A stretch of 64,000 nucleotides of DNA, from positions 1 through 64,000 of the forward strand of contig SVJE01000002.1 in assembly GCA_015069135.1 (NCBI GenBank), in the 5' to 3' direction. This DNA comes from Oscillospiraceae bacterium. Its GTDB lineage: Bacteria > Bacillota > Clostridia > UBA1212 > SIG427. How positions within the stretch are numbered: position 1 is the stretch's first letter; every line of letters starts with the position of its first letter. A model generated the notes under the pieces. It ran no database searches and had not been told where the DNA came from. It was given only the letters and a program-made list of their open reading frames with translations. Positions 8,345 through 17,126 of the stretch are shown here, piece by piece. The translations under genes and the position numbers were made by a program.

Positions 8345-9694
8345 ATGGAAGAAATGGAACTTTTACAGGAAGAAATTCTTGAACTTTTAGAAAATCGTAA
8401 ATTTGCTGCTTTAGGTAAAATACTGAAAGAAATGGAACCTGCAGACGTAGCCTATATTATGGATGAGCTCCCGGAGGAAGATTTACCGGTGGTCTTCAGA
8501 ATTTTACCTAAAGAATTAGCTGCAGATACTTTTGCGGAACTGGATGGAGATGTGCAGGAGCTTTTGGTTACCTCTTTCAGTGATAAAGAGCTTAGAGCTG
8601 TGATGGATGAAATGTTCGTGGATGATGCTGTTGATATGATTGAAGAAATGCCCGCCAATGTGGTTGCCAGAATTCTGAAAAACACAGATCCAGAAACAAG
8701 AAAAGTTATTAATACTATTTTACAGTACCCGGAGGACAGTGCAGGAAGCATTATGACGGTAGAATACGTCTTCCTGCGAAAGGATATTACTGTAAGTGAT
8801 GCCTTTAAAAGAATTAGACAGGTTGGCATTGATAAAGAGACCATATATAACTGTTATGTCACAGAAAATCGTAAACTTATTGGTATTGTTACGGTAAAAG
8901 ACATGCTTTTGGCAGCGGAAGAATGTCTTGTTGAAGAGATTATGGATGACCATGTTATTTTTGTGGATGCCTACGAAGATAAGGAGCTTGTGGCAGAACA
9001 ATTCCGTAAATATGGCCTTATGGCAATGCCTGTTGTTGACAAGGAACAGCGCCTGGTAGGTATTGTTACCTTCGATGATGCTATGGACGTTTTACAGGAA
9101 GAAAACACAGAAGATATTGAAATGATGGCGGCCGTTACACCTACAGATAAACCTTATCTTAAAACTGGTGTTTTTGAAACATGGAAGAAACGTATTCTGT
9201 GGCTTGCGTTATTGCTGTTGTCCGCTACTTTTACCTCTTCCATCCTGAGATTTTTTGAAGAGTCTTTGGCGGCACAGTCTGCTCTTATTATGTTTATTCC
9301 AATGATTATGGGTACTGGTGGTAACGCAGGTGGCCAGTCTTCTGTTACAATCATCCGTGGACTATCTTTGAATGAAATTACAATGAAGGATATATGGCGC
9401 ATAATGTGGAAGGAATTCAGGGTATCTATATTGTGTGGTGTAACATTGTCGATAGTGACTTTTGCTAAAGTGCTTCTTTTCGACCGTCTTTCACTATTGG
9501 TGGCAGCGGTAGTTTCCCTGACTATATTTGCAACACTGATTCTTGCTAAATTAGTGGGGTGCATTCTTCCTATGCTGGCAAAGAAAATAGGTTTTGACCC
9601 GGCAGTAATGGCAAGCCCTTTCATTACCACCATAGTTGATGCTTTGTCAATGCTGATATACTTTGAAATAGCCAAATGGATTTTACAGATGTAA
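8345..9694 (+). CDS. mgtE: Magnesium transporter MgtE
   Basis: A dimeric Mg2+ channel, 449 residues, usual length. Residues 1-125 are the helical N domain with acidic Mg-sensing repeats (MDELPEEDLPVVFRILP). Residues 130-250 contain two CBS domains. Residues 275-449 hold five membrane segments, including the pore signature MIMGTGGNAGGQSS (near 320) and PFITTIVDALSMLIYF. The ATG at 8345 follows GGAAGGCGGGTG. The structured leader before it suggests Mg2+ control. A terminator abuts the next gene. Confidence 0.95.
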   Translation: MEEMELLQEEILELLENRKFAALGKILKEMEPADVAYIMDELPEEDLPVVFRILPKELAADTFAELDGDVQELLVTSFSDKELRAVMDEMFVDDAVDMIEEMPANVVARILKNTDPETRKVINTILQYPEDSAGSIMTVEYVFLRKDITVSDAFKRIRQVGIDKETIYNCYVTENRKLIGIVTVKDMLLAAEECLVEEIMDDHVIFVDAYEDKELVAEQFRKYGLMAMPVVDKEQRLVGIVTFDDAMDVLQEENTEDIEMMAAVTPTDKPYLKTGVFETWKKRILWLALLLLSATFTSSILRFFEESLAAQSALIMFIPMIMGTGGNAGGQSSVTIIRGLSLNEITMKDIWRIMWKEFRVSILCGVTLSIVTFAKVLLFDRLSLLVAAVVSLTIFATLILAKLVGCILPMLAKKIGFDPAVMASPFITTIVDALSMLIYFEIAKWILQM

Positions 9695-9736
9695 AAAAGT
9701 AAAATCAAGAATAAAAGTTTAAATATTGGAAAAACT

Positions 9737-9770
9737 GCTTCTTAATTATACAAATTGAGAGGCTTTTTTT
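9737..9770 (+). terminator. Terminator between mgtE and gerAA, touching the gerAA start codon
   Basis: GCTTCTTAATT and AATTGAGAGGC form an 11-bp stem (two G-U pairs) around ATACA, followed by seven Ts. The next base is the A of the gerAA ATG. The only RBS-like sequence for gerAA (GAGAGG, 9757-9762) lies in the 3' arm of the stem. Confidence 0.7.
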
Positions 9771-11297
9771 ATGGAAAAATCAAACCGGGGGTCTGACCCC
9801 TGTCCGTCAAAAATAAGTTCTAACCTTAGCATAAATCGACGAATGCTGAAAAATTTATTTGGTGAGAGTCAAGATGTTAAAATGCGTGAGTTTGAATTTG
9901 GCACTAGTAAAAAATTTCGCGCACTTGTACTGTTTATTGACGGAATGGTGGATAAAAATGTTGTAAACCATCAGATTATAGAGCCGATAATGTATAGCGA
10001 TAAAATGACGAGGGATTTTACCTTTGAAAAAATCTCTTCGTTGAAAGACATTCTGGATTCTTTGGTAGCTATCGGCGAAGTTACAGAGGTAGCTACCTTG
10101 GACGATGCTGTTCAGGGCGCCTTGATGGGGGATACCGTATTGTTTGTTGAGGGACAGGTAAAATGCCTGATTCTAGGTAGCAAGGGCTTTGATAAAAGAA
10201 ATGTAAATGAACCGGATTCAGAGGTTGTTATCAGAGGACCTAAAGAAAGTTTTACTGAAAACTTAAGAACAAACACGGTATTGCTAAGACGCAAAATAAA
10301 GAACTCTGAGTTAAGAATGATTCATTTTACCATGGGTAAAAGGACAAAAACCCCGGTTGTAATCACATATATTGAAGGATTGGTTAAACCCGGAATTGTG
10401 GAGGAAATAAAAAGGCGGCTGAAGCAAGTTGAGGCTGATGGGATTCTGGATTCTGGGTACATTGAGCAATATATTGAAGATGCACCATTTTCTATTTTTC
10501 CTACTGTGGGAAATACTGAAAAGCCCGATGTGTTGGCGGCTCGTCTGCTGGAAGGCCGTGCCGGTGTAATTGTGGATGGTTCCCCGGTGGCTTTGACAGT
10601 TCCCTTTTTGTTTATTGAAAAGTTTCAGAGCGCAGAGGATTATTACTCCCGTCCTTGGTTTGCATCTTTCATACGGGCTTGTCGTTATCTGGCTTTTGCA
10701 CTTTGTGTATTAACTCCGGCACTTTATGTAGCTTTTTCTGCATTTCATCCGGGCATTATTCCTACTAAGCTGCTTTATACAATGATTGCTGCCAGACAAG
10801 GCGTTCCTTTTTCAGCTTTTTTTGAAGCGGTGGTAATGATTCTGCTGTTTGAGTTGCTTCGGGAGGCGGGTTTGCGACTTCCTAAGCCAGTTGGGCAGAC
10901 AATTGGTATTGTGGGTGCGTTGATTATGGGTGAATCTGCTGTTTCAGCAGGTCTTGTAAGTCCGTTGCTTTTAATCTGTGTAGCCTTGTCGGCTGTGTCA
11001 GGATTCGTAGTATCAGGTTTGAATGGAGTGCAAAATATTTTACGACTTATATACCTTGTGTTGGCTGCAACCTTGGGAGGCTTGGGGGTAGCTTTTGGAT
11101 TGTTTTTCACATTATTACATCTTTCCGTTTTGAAATCTTTCGGAAGACCGTATCTGCAACCATTTGCTCCTTTAGAACCCCGGGATTTAAAAGATTCTGT
11201 TGTTCGTGCTCCGCTGTGGAAAATGATATTGAGACCTACTGCTTTTTCAAGAAACAGAGTTCGTTTTTCAAACACAAAAAATAAAGGAGACCGGTAA
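9771..11297 (+). CDS. Spore germination receptor A subunit (GerA family)
   Basis: The A subunit of an inner-spore-membrane nutrient germinant receptor. Residues 20-290 are the hydrophilic domain (VLFIDGMVDKNVVNHQIIEPIM, then the GerA hallmark DSGYIEQYIEDAPFSIFPTVGNTEKPD). Residues 300-480 contain the membrane segments, with GVPFSAFFEAVVMILLFELLREAGLRLPKP. The 508-residue length is normal. Codons 5-12 come from a palindromic repeat (RGSDPCP), an N-terminal extension absent from the family core. The start codon follows a terminator immediately, so either the true start is the ATG at 9843 or expression needs read-through or an internal promoter. First gene of an A-C-B operon. Confidence 0.9.
   Translation: MEKSNRGSDPCPSKISSNLSINRRMLKNLFGESQDVKMREFEFGTSKKFRALVLFIDGMVDKNVVNHQIIEPIMYSDKMTRDFTFEKISSLKDILDSLVAIGEVTEVATLDDAVQGALMGDTVLFVEGQVKCLILGSKGFDKRNVNEPDSEVVIRGPKESFTENLRTNTVLLRRKIKNSELRMIHFTMGKRTKTPVVITYIEGLVKPGIVEEIKRRLKQVEADGILDSGYIEQYIEDAPFSIFPTVGNTEKPDVLAARLLEGRAGVIVDGSPVALTVPFLFIEKFQSAEDYYSRPWFASFIRACRYLAFALCVLTPALYVAFSAFHPGIIPTKLLYTMIAARQGVPFSAFFEAVVMILLFELLREAGLRLPKPVGQTIGIVGALIMGESAVSAGLVSPLLLICVALSAVSGFVVSGLNGVQNILRLIYLVLAATLGGLGVAFGLFFTLLHLSVLKSFGRPYLQPFAPLEPRDLKDSVVRAPLWKMILRPTAFSRNRVRFSNTKNKGDR
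9785..9805 (-). repeat. Palindromic repeat, copy 4 (reverse, inside gerAA)
   Basis: CCGGGGGTCTGACCCCTGTCC lies in codons 5-12 of gerAA and is read as NRGSDPCP. The left end is shortened. Confidence 0.85.
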
Positions 11298-11298
11298 A

Positions 11299-12486
11299 AT
11301 GACAGATAATAAATTGCTGAAAGTTTTTAAATGGATTTTTTTTGTTACCACGTTTTTGTTGCTATTGTTTGTTATTGTTTTTTTGTTTACAGGATGTGTG
11401 GATAAACAGGAATTGGATGAACTTACTGTGGTGTCGGGAATTGCAGTAGATGAAGGCAAATCCCAAGACGGGGGTCAGGTCCCCGTCTTAGGTGAGTTGT
11501 CGATAAGTGTTGAGTTTGTTACGGTTTCTTCAGAGGGAACGACAGGTAAAGATGTGAAGGGTAAGGTCCTTAATTTGCATGGTAAAAATGCATTTTCAGC
11601 ATTGCGTTCTGCCATGAACATCTCCCAGAATAAGTTATATTTATCTCACAATCAGATTTTAATATTTGGTAGGAAGCTTGCTGAAAAAGGACTGAATGAA
11701 CACATTGACTTTTTTATAAGAGACTATGAAGCAAGGCTAAATGTACCCTTGCTGATAGCGGACGGAGAAGCTGGAGAGATTTTACAAACAAAACCCGAGG
11801 GTGTTGGTCTGATATCAGAATTCCTTAACAACATGGCAAATGTCCAGTCCGTGCAAGGTTTAAACGTAAATACAAAAATGTTTGACTTGGTCACAAATAT
11901 TTCATCATGGGAAAAAGGTACTCTAATTCCACTTGTTAAAACGTCAAAAGAAGGCGAAAAAACAACATTGAAAATTGACGAAACTGCGGCATTTGTTGGA
12001 GACACCATGGTTGGGACCTTGGACGGGGGTCAGACCCGTGGCGTACTCTGGGTGATGGGATTGGCTAAAGATGGTCTTATAAACATAGAAACTTCTCAGG
12101 GCCAGGTAGTAGTGGAAATCACGGGGAGTAAAGTAGACAAGAAAGTTGAATATAAAGATAAAAAGCTTAAGGTAAAAATAGACATTTTACAGTCAGGAGT
12201 TGTTGGAAGTGCCACAAACGGAGCCGGATACAACTATGACAAAAATATTGAAGAAATCCAGAATGTAACGGAAAAAGCTATTGTTTCGGAGATTAAGAAG
12301 GGTTATAAAAAATTGGCTGAACTTGGGTGCGATGTATATGGTTTCGGGGATTGGCTAAGACGAAATGAACCAGATCAATGGAAAGAAGTTGTGACCAACT
12401 GGGATAAGTTTTTTAAGAATATAGATTTTACAATAGAGGTAAAATCCACCATCGATAATACGGGAGCATTAAGGAAAGATATATGA
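11299..12486 (+). CDS. Ger(x)C family spore germination lipoprotein
   Basis: The C subunit of the germinant receptor, a lipoprotein attached to the outer face of the inner spore membrane. A membrane-spanning signal ends in lipobox FTGC (Cys near 33), followed by the family start DKQELDELTVVSGIAVD. The middle contains LNVPLLIADGEAGEIL and TRGVLWVMG, and the C-terminal domain ends with the helical stretch EIKKGYKKLAELGCDVYGFGDWLRR. It has 395 residues, near the usual 370-390. A palindromic repeat is inserted in frame around residues 55-64 (QDGGQVPVLG), in a loop between beta strands. It is 1 nt after gerAA and overlaps gerAB by 4 nt. Confidence 0.9.
   Translation: MTDNKLLKVFKWIFFVTTFLLLLFVIVFLFTGCVDKQELDELTVVSGIAVDEGKSQDGGQVPVLGELSISVEFVTVSSEGTTGKDVKGKVLNLHGKNAFSALRSAMNISQNKLYLSHNQILIFGRKLAEKGLNEHIDFFIRDYEARLNVPLLIADGEAGEILQTKPEGVGLISEFLNNMANVQSVQGLNVNTKMFDLVTNISSWEKGTLIPLVKTSKEGEKTTLKIDETAAFVGDTMVGTLDGGQTRGVLWVMGLAKDGLINIETSQGQVVVEITGSKVDKKVEYKDKKLKVKIDILQSGVVGSATNGAGYNYDKNIEEIQNVTEKAIVSEIKKGYKKLAELGCDVYGFGDWLRRNEPDQWKEVVTNWDKFFKNIDFTIEVKSTIDNTGALRKDI
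11465..11489 (+). repeat. Palindromic repeat, copy 5 (inside gerAC)
   Basis: Variant-centre copy (GTCAGGTCC), same as copy 3, read in frame as QDGGQVPVL inside the Ger(x)C lipoprotein. Confidence 0.85.
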
Positions 12487-13559
12487 AAAATGCAAGACAG
12501 GGGTCAGACCCCCGATTTACAATAGCGGCCTTAATTTCTGCAGGCCTCTTACAGGTTTCGTCAATTTTCTCCCTTGCAAGGGAATCCGGATGGATAGTGG
12601 TGGCTATTGCAACGGCTATCATAATTCCCGTTTGTATTATGTATGGGAAACTGGGAGAGATTGCGGGACGGAATGTATTTACTAATGTATTTGGCAGGAT
12701 TCCGGGAACTGTCATTAACATTTTATATGTGTTATATTTTATTTTTTTTACATCCATTGATATGCGCCAAGCCAGCAATCTTATATCCGGAGGCATGTTT
12801 CCCGGGTTGTCGCCCCTGATAATGCCATTGCTTTTTGCACCAATATTATTTTACAGTGCAAAAAACGAGACTAACAGAGTAGCAACGTTGGGTTTTATTC
12901 TTTTTACAATGACAGCACTTATGACAGCTGCGGATGTTGTTTTACAAGTTTCCCAGCTTCGTTTTCAGAATTATCTTCCTATTATCAATGCTTCTGTAGG
13001 AGATTTTAGTCAGGCTGTGTTTTTTTGTGTAACGGTAGCTATGGGAAGGCTCTCGGTGCTGCTATTTATTTTACCGGAGTCGGGAAGCAGGCCCAATTAC
13101 AAAGGGTACGGATGGGGTGCACTGTTCGGCGGTGTTTTTCTCCTGGTTGTAGCGCTCAGGGATGTGGGAATTCTGGGCGTTTTGGTGTCATACCTCTCCA
13201 ACACGGTTTTTGAAACGGTGCAACTTCTGGATGCTTTCGGATTTTTATCCAGGGTGGAAATATTATTTATTTTCATGCACATTGTAACCATAACTTACGT
13301 AATGTGCTTATGGACCGGAGTGTCCACTGATTTAACGGGTGAGATTTTACCGGTAAAAAACAAAAAAAATACATTTGTAGTTATTGGTATTGTGTTGATT
13401 ATTATGGTGACCTCTGTGTTTGTTTTTACAACTTCCGCCATACTCAGAGAATTTATAAAAAACATTTTTCCCTACATTTCAGTATGGTTTGTGCTGATTT
13501 TTCCTGTTATGGCGTTGATTGTGGGACTTATCCGAAGACCACATGGCGGTAAAATGTAA
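12483..13559 (+). CDS. Spore germination permease (GerB/GerAB family)
   Basis: The B subunit of the receptor, an APC-superfamily permease homologue with about ten membrane segments, 358 residues. It includes PGTVINILYVLYFIFFTSIDMRQASNLI and GGMFPGLSPLIMPLLFAP, typical of GerAB. It is proposed to bind the germinant. The start ATG overlaps the gerAC stop. Codons 4-11 come from a palindromic repeat (ARQGSDPRF), giving the same GSDP core that is added to the GerAA N-terminus. Closes the germination operon. Confidence 0.9.
   Translation: MKNARQGSDPRFTIAALISAGLLQVSSIFSLARESGWIVVAIATAIIIPVCIMYGKLGEIAGRNVFTNVFGRIPGTVINILYVLYFIFFTSIDMRQASNLISGGMFPGLSPLIMPLLFAPILFYSAKNETNRVATLGFILFTMTALMTAADVVLQVSQLRFQNYLPIINASVGDFSQAVFFCVTVAMGRLSVLLFILPESGSRPNYKGYGWGALFGGVFLLVVALRDVGILGVLVSYLSNTVFETVQLLDAFGFLSRVEILFIFMHIVTITYVMCLWTGVSTDLTGEILPVKNKKNTFVVIGIVLIIMVTSVFVFTTSAILREFIKNIFPYISVWFVLIFPVMALIVGLIRRPHGGKM
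12494..12515 (+). repeat. Palindromic repeat, copy 6 (inside gerAB start)
   Basis: AAGACAGGGGTCAGACCCCCG, truncated on the right, covers codons 5-11 of gerAB and is read as RQGSDPR. Confidence 0.85.
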
Positions 13560-13582
13560 TTTTTTACCTATATGTTTTCGTA

Positions 13583-13612
13583 TTGCTCTTTTTACAAAGT
13601 CCGTGGTATAAT
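13583..13612 (+). promoter_or_regulatory. Promoter of the sortase gene
   Basis: TTGCTC (13583-13588), 18 nt and TATAAT (13607-13612), 31 nt upstream of the GTG start. Confidence 0.6.
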
Positions 13613-13642
13613 GACAACGTATCAAATTCCGGAGGCATTATT

Positions 13643-14488
13643 GTGAACAAGGACGGACAGAACCAAAAAAAGAAAAAGAAGTCCAAACGTAAAATAGGTT
13701 ATGAAGCAGCTCGTATTCTGGCGTTGGCTGTTTTTCTTGCTTGCGCCGGAATTATAGGTGATAAGATTTACGGATATATTTATGATGATGAAACTGACTT
13801 GGTCTGGAGAGAGCAGATTCAGTTGGATATTGGTGTTACGCCCAAACCGGTAACTGAAAAGACTGTGCCACCTTATCCGGAAGTTACTCCTGAGAGAATA
13901 ACATACCCTCAGATTATTACGACAGAAGAAATTAACAGACTTGAAGCATACGAAGATTTTGTATGTTGGATGTATATAGAAAATACAAATATAAGCAACT
14001 ATGTGGTTCAGGCAGAGGACAACGAATTCTATTTGAGAAAGAATATCGACGGAAATACTAACGGAAATGGTTCTTTGTTTATGGACTTTAGGTGCGACCC
14101 TAAAAATTGGCAGGGACATAATATTGTGTATGGTCATAACCAGAAAAACGGAACAATGTTTTCTGATTTAAGAGAGTTTAATGACCCTGAGTTTTTCAAG
14201 GCTCATCCTATCATTTACACATATTCTGCGGAAGGTGTTAAGATATGGAAGATTTTTTCTGCTTATGAAACAGATACCAGCGATTATTATATAGAAACCT
14301 GGTTTGAAAATGATGATTCATATTTTGATTTTATAAGAAATCTTCAGAGCAAGTCTGTGGCAGAAACAGATGTAGTTCTTAAAGCAACGGATAAAGTTCT
14401 GACTTTGTCTACATGTTATAAATATGCAAATCCAAACGGGCGTTATGTTGTGCATGCTGTATTGATTGAAGAAGCTCCGTTAGCATAA
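13643..14488 (+). CDS. Class B sortase
   Basis: A membrane-anchored cysteine transpeptidase that links sorted proteins to the cell wall or assembles surface structures. A lysine-rich cytoplasmic start (QKKKKKSKRK) precedes one membrane segment (about residues 25-45). The sortase barrel follows, with catalytic His in VYGHNQKNGTMF, Cys in LTLSTCYKYANP and Arg in NGRYVVHAV. These and the acidic insert before the Cys fit class B. I chose the GTG at 13643 because GGAGG lies 7 nt before it and the promoter -10 box lies inside any longer reading. No substrate gene is adjacent, so this is probably a housekeeping enzyme. Confidence 0.88.
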   Translation: MNKDGQNQKKKKKSKRKIGYEAARILALAVFLACAGIIGDKIYGYIYDDETDLVWREQIQLDIGVTPKPVTEKTVPPYPEVTPERITYPQIITTEEINRLEAYEDFVCWMYIENTNISNYVVQAEDNEFYLRKNIDGNTNGNGSLFMDFRCDPKNWQGHNIVYGHNQKNGTMFSDLREFNDPEFFKAHPIIYTYSAEGVKIWKIFSAYETDTSDYYIETWFENDDSYFDFIRNLQSKSVAETDVVLKATDKVLTLSTCYKYANPNGRYVVHAVLIEEAPLA

Positions 14489-14505
14489 TATAGGAGGCGA
14501 CACAG

Positions 14506-15495
14506 ATGCAGATTGAAGACAAGTATAATCCGTTATTCGGATTTACACAGATAAGTGACCTTTTCTTTACAGACTATTTACCGGAACTGGATGGAGTAAG
14601 CACCCAGCTTTACATATTGTGCCTTTATTTCAATAAAAGAGGTAAGGAAATTACCAGGGAAGAGTTGGCAGCAGGTATAAAAGTAACACCGGCGGTTATT
14701 GACGAAAAACTTATTTCGCTTGAAAATGCGGGCTTGTTAGTTCGCAAAGAAAATAGAATCATTTTACAGGATATTAATCAAAAAGAGCTGGAGCGTTGCT
14801 ACAGAAGCAGAACCACCGGCGCTATGAGTGATGAATTTACCATAGGACGCAAAGTGGTGCAGAAACGTGTGTCTGTTGCAAAGTCTATCAGTGATAAATT
14901 TTTTGGAGGCAATATGCCTGTTTCATGGTACCAGGATATAGATTTGTGGTTTGATAAATATAACTTTGAACCTGAAGTTATGTTTATGTTGTTTCAGCAT
15001 TGTGTTCAGTATAATGCTCTTACAAAGCCATATGTAAGACGTGTTGCTGACGACTGGGGCAGAAGAGAAATCAGAACACCAGATCAGTTGGAAAAATATC
15101 TTACTGAATATGATTTGTATAAAACAAATAAGGGTAAGGTTATTAAAAAGTTAGGTCTGAATCCTACTTTGGACGAATATTCTGAGTATATTTTAAAAAG
15201 ATGGTTCCTTATATATAAATATGATTTTGAAACTATTGAAGTAGCCCTTAGAAATGCTACAAAAAAGAAAAATGTGGGCCTTAACTATTTTGATGCCATA
15301 GTTACCGACTGGTACAAAAAAGGACTTCGCGATAAAGCTTCTGTGTTGGCTGAAGCAGAACAGCATAAAGCTTCTAACAAGGGCAATTCCGGGGCGAAGA
15401 CCACAGGTACCGCACAGAAAAATAATTATCAGGAAAGAGCATATGACGACGACTTTTTACAGAGTCTTTACAAAGATGCACAGGGGGATAAGTGA
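14506..15495 (+). CDS. DnaD-domain replication initiation/primosome protein
   Basis: A DnaD/DnaB-type protein of the Gram-positive primosome that helps load the replicative helicase. The N-terminal 90 residues are a winged helix (REELAAGIKVTPAVIDEKLISLENAGLL). Residues 145-210 and 225-290 contain helical DnaD-type modules (YDLYKTNKGKVIKKLGLNPTLDEYSEYILKRW, then YFDAIVTDWYKKGL). The C-terminus is a flexible tail ending DDDFLQSLYKDAQGDK. RBS TAGGAGGCGA precedes the ATG. Its stop overlaps the start of the DnaC-like ATPase, the usual partner. Confidence 0.87.
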   Translation: MQIEDKYNPLFGFTQISDLFFTDYLPELDGVSTQLYILCLYFNKRGKEITREELAAGIKVTPAVIDEKLISLENAGLLVRKENRIILQDINQKELERCYRSRTTGAMSDEFTIGRKVVQKRVSVAKSISDKFFGGNMPVSWYQDIDLWFDKYNFEPEVMFMLFQHCVQYNALTKPYVRRVADDWGRREIRTPDQLEKYLTEYDLYKTNKGKVIKKLGLNPTLDEYSEYILKRWFLIYKYDFETIEVALRNATKKKNVGLNYFDAIVTDWYKKGLRDKASVLAEAEQHKASNKGNSGAKTTGTAQKNNYQERAYDDDFLQSLYKDAQGDK

Positions 15496-16472
15496 TGGAT
15501 TTTTACGCTGAAGCGGAGCGGATACTTTCTCAGAAAGTCCGGGAAACTCAAAAGGCAGCTCAGGGTAAAATGCAACAGTTAAGAGACAGCCTTCCTGAGC
15601 TTATTTGCCTTGAAAATAAAATTAAAGAAACAGGACTTTCTTTGGTAAAATGTTCTATTTTATCTAAAAATGTTGATGCTCAGGAAACAAATAAGAATAC
15701 TCTTACTACCAGATTGGAAGAGCTTTCTGCTAAAAAAGATGCTTTGCTGAAAGAAAAGGGAATTTTTCCTGAAGAAGTATATTACTGTCCTGTGTGTAAG
15801 GATACAGGTTATATTGAAGCTAATGGCAAAAGGCAAAGATGCAGTTGTTTTTTAAATATTTACACAGAGCTTCTTATGGGAGAACAGACTGAGTGGGATA
15901 CAAGTTGTGATTTTACAGACTTTAAGACAGATTTATATCCTGATGTAACTGATAAGACTCGTTACGGAATAGAAAAGTCTCCCAGAGCACATATGGAATG
16001 GCTTTTTGAACTTTGTAAGGATTTTACAGGGCGTATACCGGACACAGGAGTAAAGAACATGATTTTTACCGGAAAGACAGGTCTGGGTAAGAGCTTTCTT
16101 TGTTCATGTATGGCAAATGAACTTATTCGCCGGGGCGTTTCTGTTTTGTATATTAAGGCACCGGAGATGTTCAATGAGATTACATTTAATAACAACCAGG
16201 AGTTAAGACGTCAGCTTTATTCCGTTCAGCTTCTGATTATTGATGACCTTGGGACAGAAAAGCAGACGGATATGAGATATTCTGATTTGTTAGAGATCCT
16301 GGAAAAGCGCCAGATGCTTCACAACAAGTTTGGGTATGCTACTGTGATTTCTACCAATATGGATCCTAAAGGGCTTTTATCTTATTACGATGAAAGAATT
16401 TGTTCAAGACTTTTTGGAAACTATGACCTCATAAGATTTGTGGGAGAGGATATCAGACTTATTAAGAAATAA
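15495..16472 (+). CDS. DnaC/DnaI-like primosomal helicase loader ATPase
   Basis: An AAA+ ATPase that loads the replicative helicase onto DNA. The N-terminal region (1-90) is coiled coil. A zinc site follows as CPVCKDTGYI and RQRCSC (about 96-115). Walker A is FTGKTGLGKSF (near 190), Walker B LLIIDDLGTE (near 246), and sensor ISTNMDPKGLLSYYDERICSRLFG ends the AAA+ core. At 325 residues it is normal. TGATG links it to the upstream DnaD-domain gene; the GTG three bases earlier is a possible alternative start. Confidence 0.9.
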   Translation: MDFYAEAERILSQKVRETQKAAQGKMQQLRDSLPELICLENKIKETGLSLVKCSILSKNVDAQETNKNTLTTRLEELSAKKDALLKEKGIFPEEVYYCPVCKDTGYIEANGKRQRCSCFLNIYTELLMGEQTEWDTSCDFTDFKTDLYPDVTDKTRYGIEKSPRAHMEWLFELCKDFTGRIPDTGVKNMIFTGKTGLGKSFLCSCMANELIRRGVSVLYIKAPEMFNEITFNNNQELRRQLYSVQLLIIDDLGTEKQTDMRYSDLLEILEKRQMLHNKFGYATVISTNMDPKGLLSYYDERICSRLFGNYDLIRFVGEDIRLIKK

Positions 16473-16484
16473 GGAGGCTGTAAT

Positions 16485-17126
16485 ATGGGCTATGGAAGTT
16501 ACTTTTATGAAGGAGATTCTGCAGTGGCTGTAGGACCCTTTATAGGTATTTTTTTATTTTTTTACTTGCTGTTATGTTTTTCTCTGGTAGCTTTTTCTGT
16601 TATTGCATATATTTTTCAAGCCAAAGGTATGTATGCTGTGGCTTCAAGGCGAGGATTGAAAAGTCCGTGGACGGCCTGGATTCCTTATGCAAATATGTGG
16701 CTTCTGGGTAAAATAGCTGATGACTATTGTGAAAAGGTTGAGGGAAAACAAACCAAATATGGTAAAAAGTTGCTTGGGGCAATGATTGGCATGACAGCAA
16801 CGTTGTTTTTCTGGACTATTTATGCTGTTGTATGCGGCGTTATTATTGGACTTAACGACTCAGGCGCTTTAACGTCAGGGGTTTCTTTTATAGCACTGAT
16901 GCTTCCGGCCTTGTTGTTGGTGTACGCATCCGGTATTATTCTTTATGTGTTCGAGTACATAGCACTGTATAAGTATTTTAAATCCTGTCAGCCATCACGT
17001 GCTGTACTGTATTTGCTTTTATCAATATTTATAGGAGTACCGTTACCTTTCTTTGTGTATTCTGCAGGTAAACATGATGAAGGTATGCCTGAAGTGATAA
17101 TTTCGGAAGATGGAGATATTGAATAA
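16485..17126 (+). CDS. Multi-spanning membrane protein, unknown function
   Basis: 213 residues, with hydrophobic stretches near 15-45, 95-120, 128-152 and 165-190, so four membrane segments are likely. A conserved-looking cytoplasmic loop after the first holds MYAVASRRGLKSPWTAWIP, and the tail is acidic (EVIISEDGDIE). It lies 12 nt after the DnaC-like gene with GGAGG upstream, and its stop overlaps the start of the deaminase gene (TAATG), so it is translated as part of that operon. I recognise no family function. Confidence 0.7.
   Translation: MGYGSYFYEGDSAVAVGPFIGIFLFFYLLLCFSLVAFSVIAYIFQAKGMYAVASRRGLKSPWTAWIPYANMWLLGKIADDYCEKVEGKQTKYGKKLLGAMIGMTATLFFWTIYAVVCGVIIGLNDSGALTSGVSFIALMLPALLLVYASGIILYVFEYIALYKYFKSCQPSRAVLYLLLSIFIGVPLPFFVYSAGKHDEGMPEVIISEDGDIE

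Noticed and set aside
12022..12039. Another palindromic repeat copy in gerAC (GACGGGGGTCAGACCCGTGG)
   Set aside because: It matches only one arm and the centre, and encodes DGGQTRG, which fits the conserved TRGxLW region of the Ger(x)C family. A chance or partial match is more likely than an insertion.
13643..14488. Sortase with dedicated substrate operon
   Set aside because: The neighbours are germination and replication genes, and no LPXTG or NPQTN protein is adjacent.
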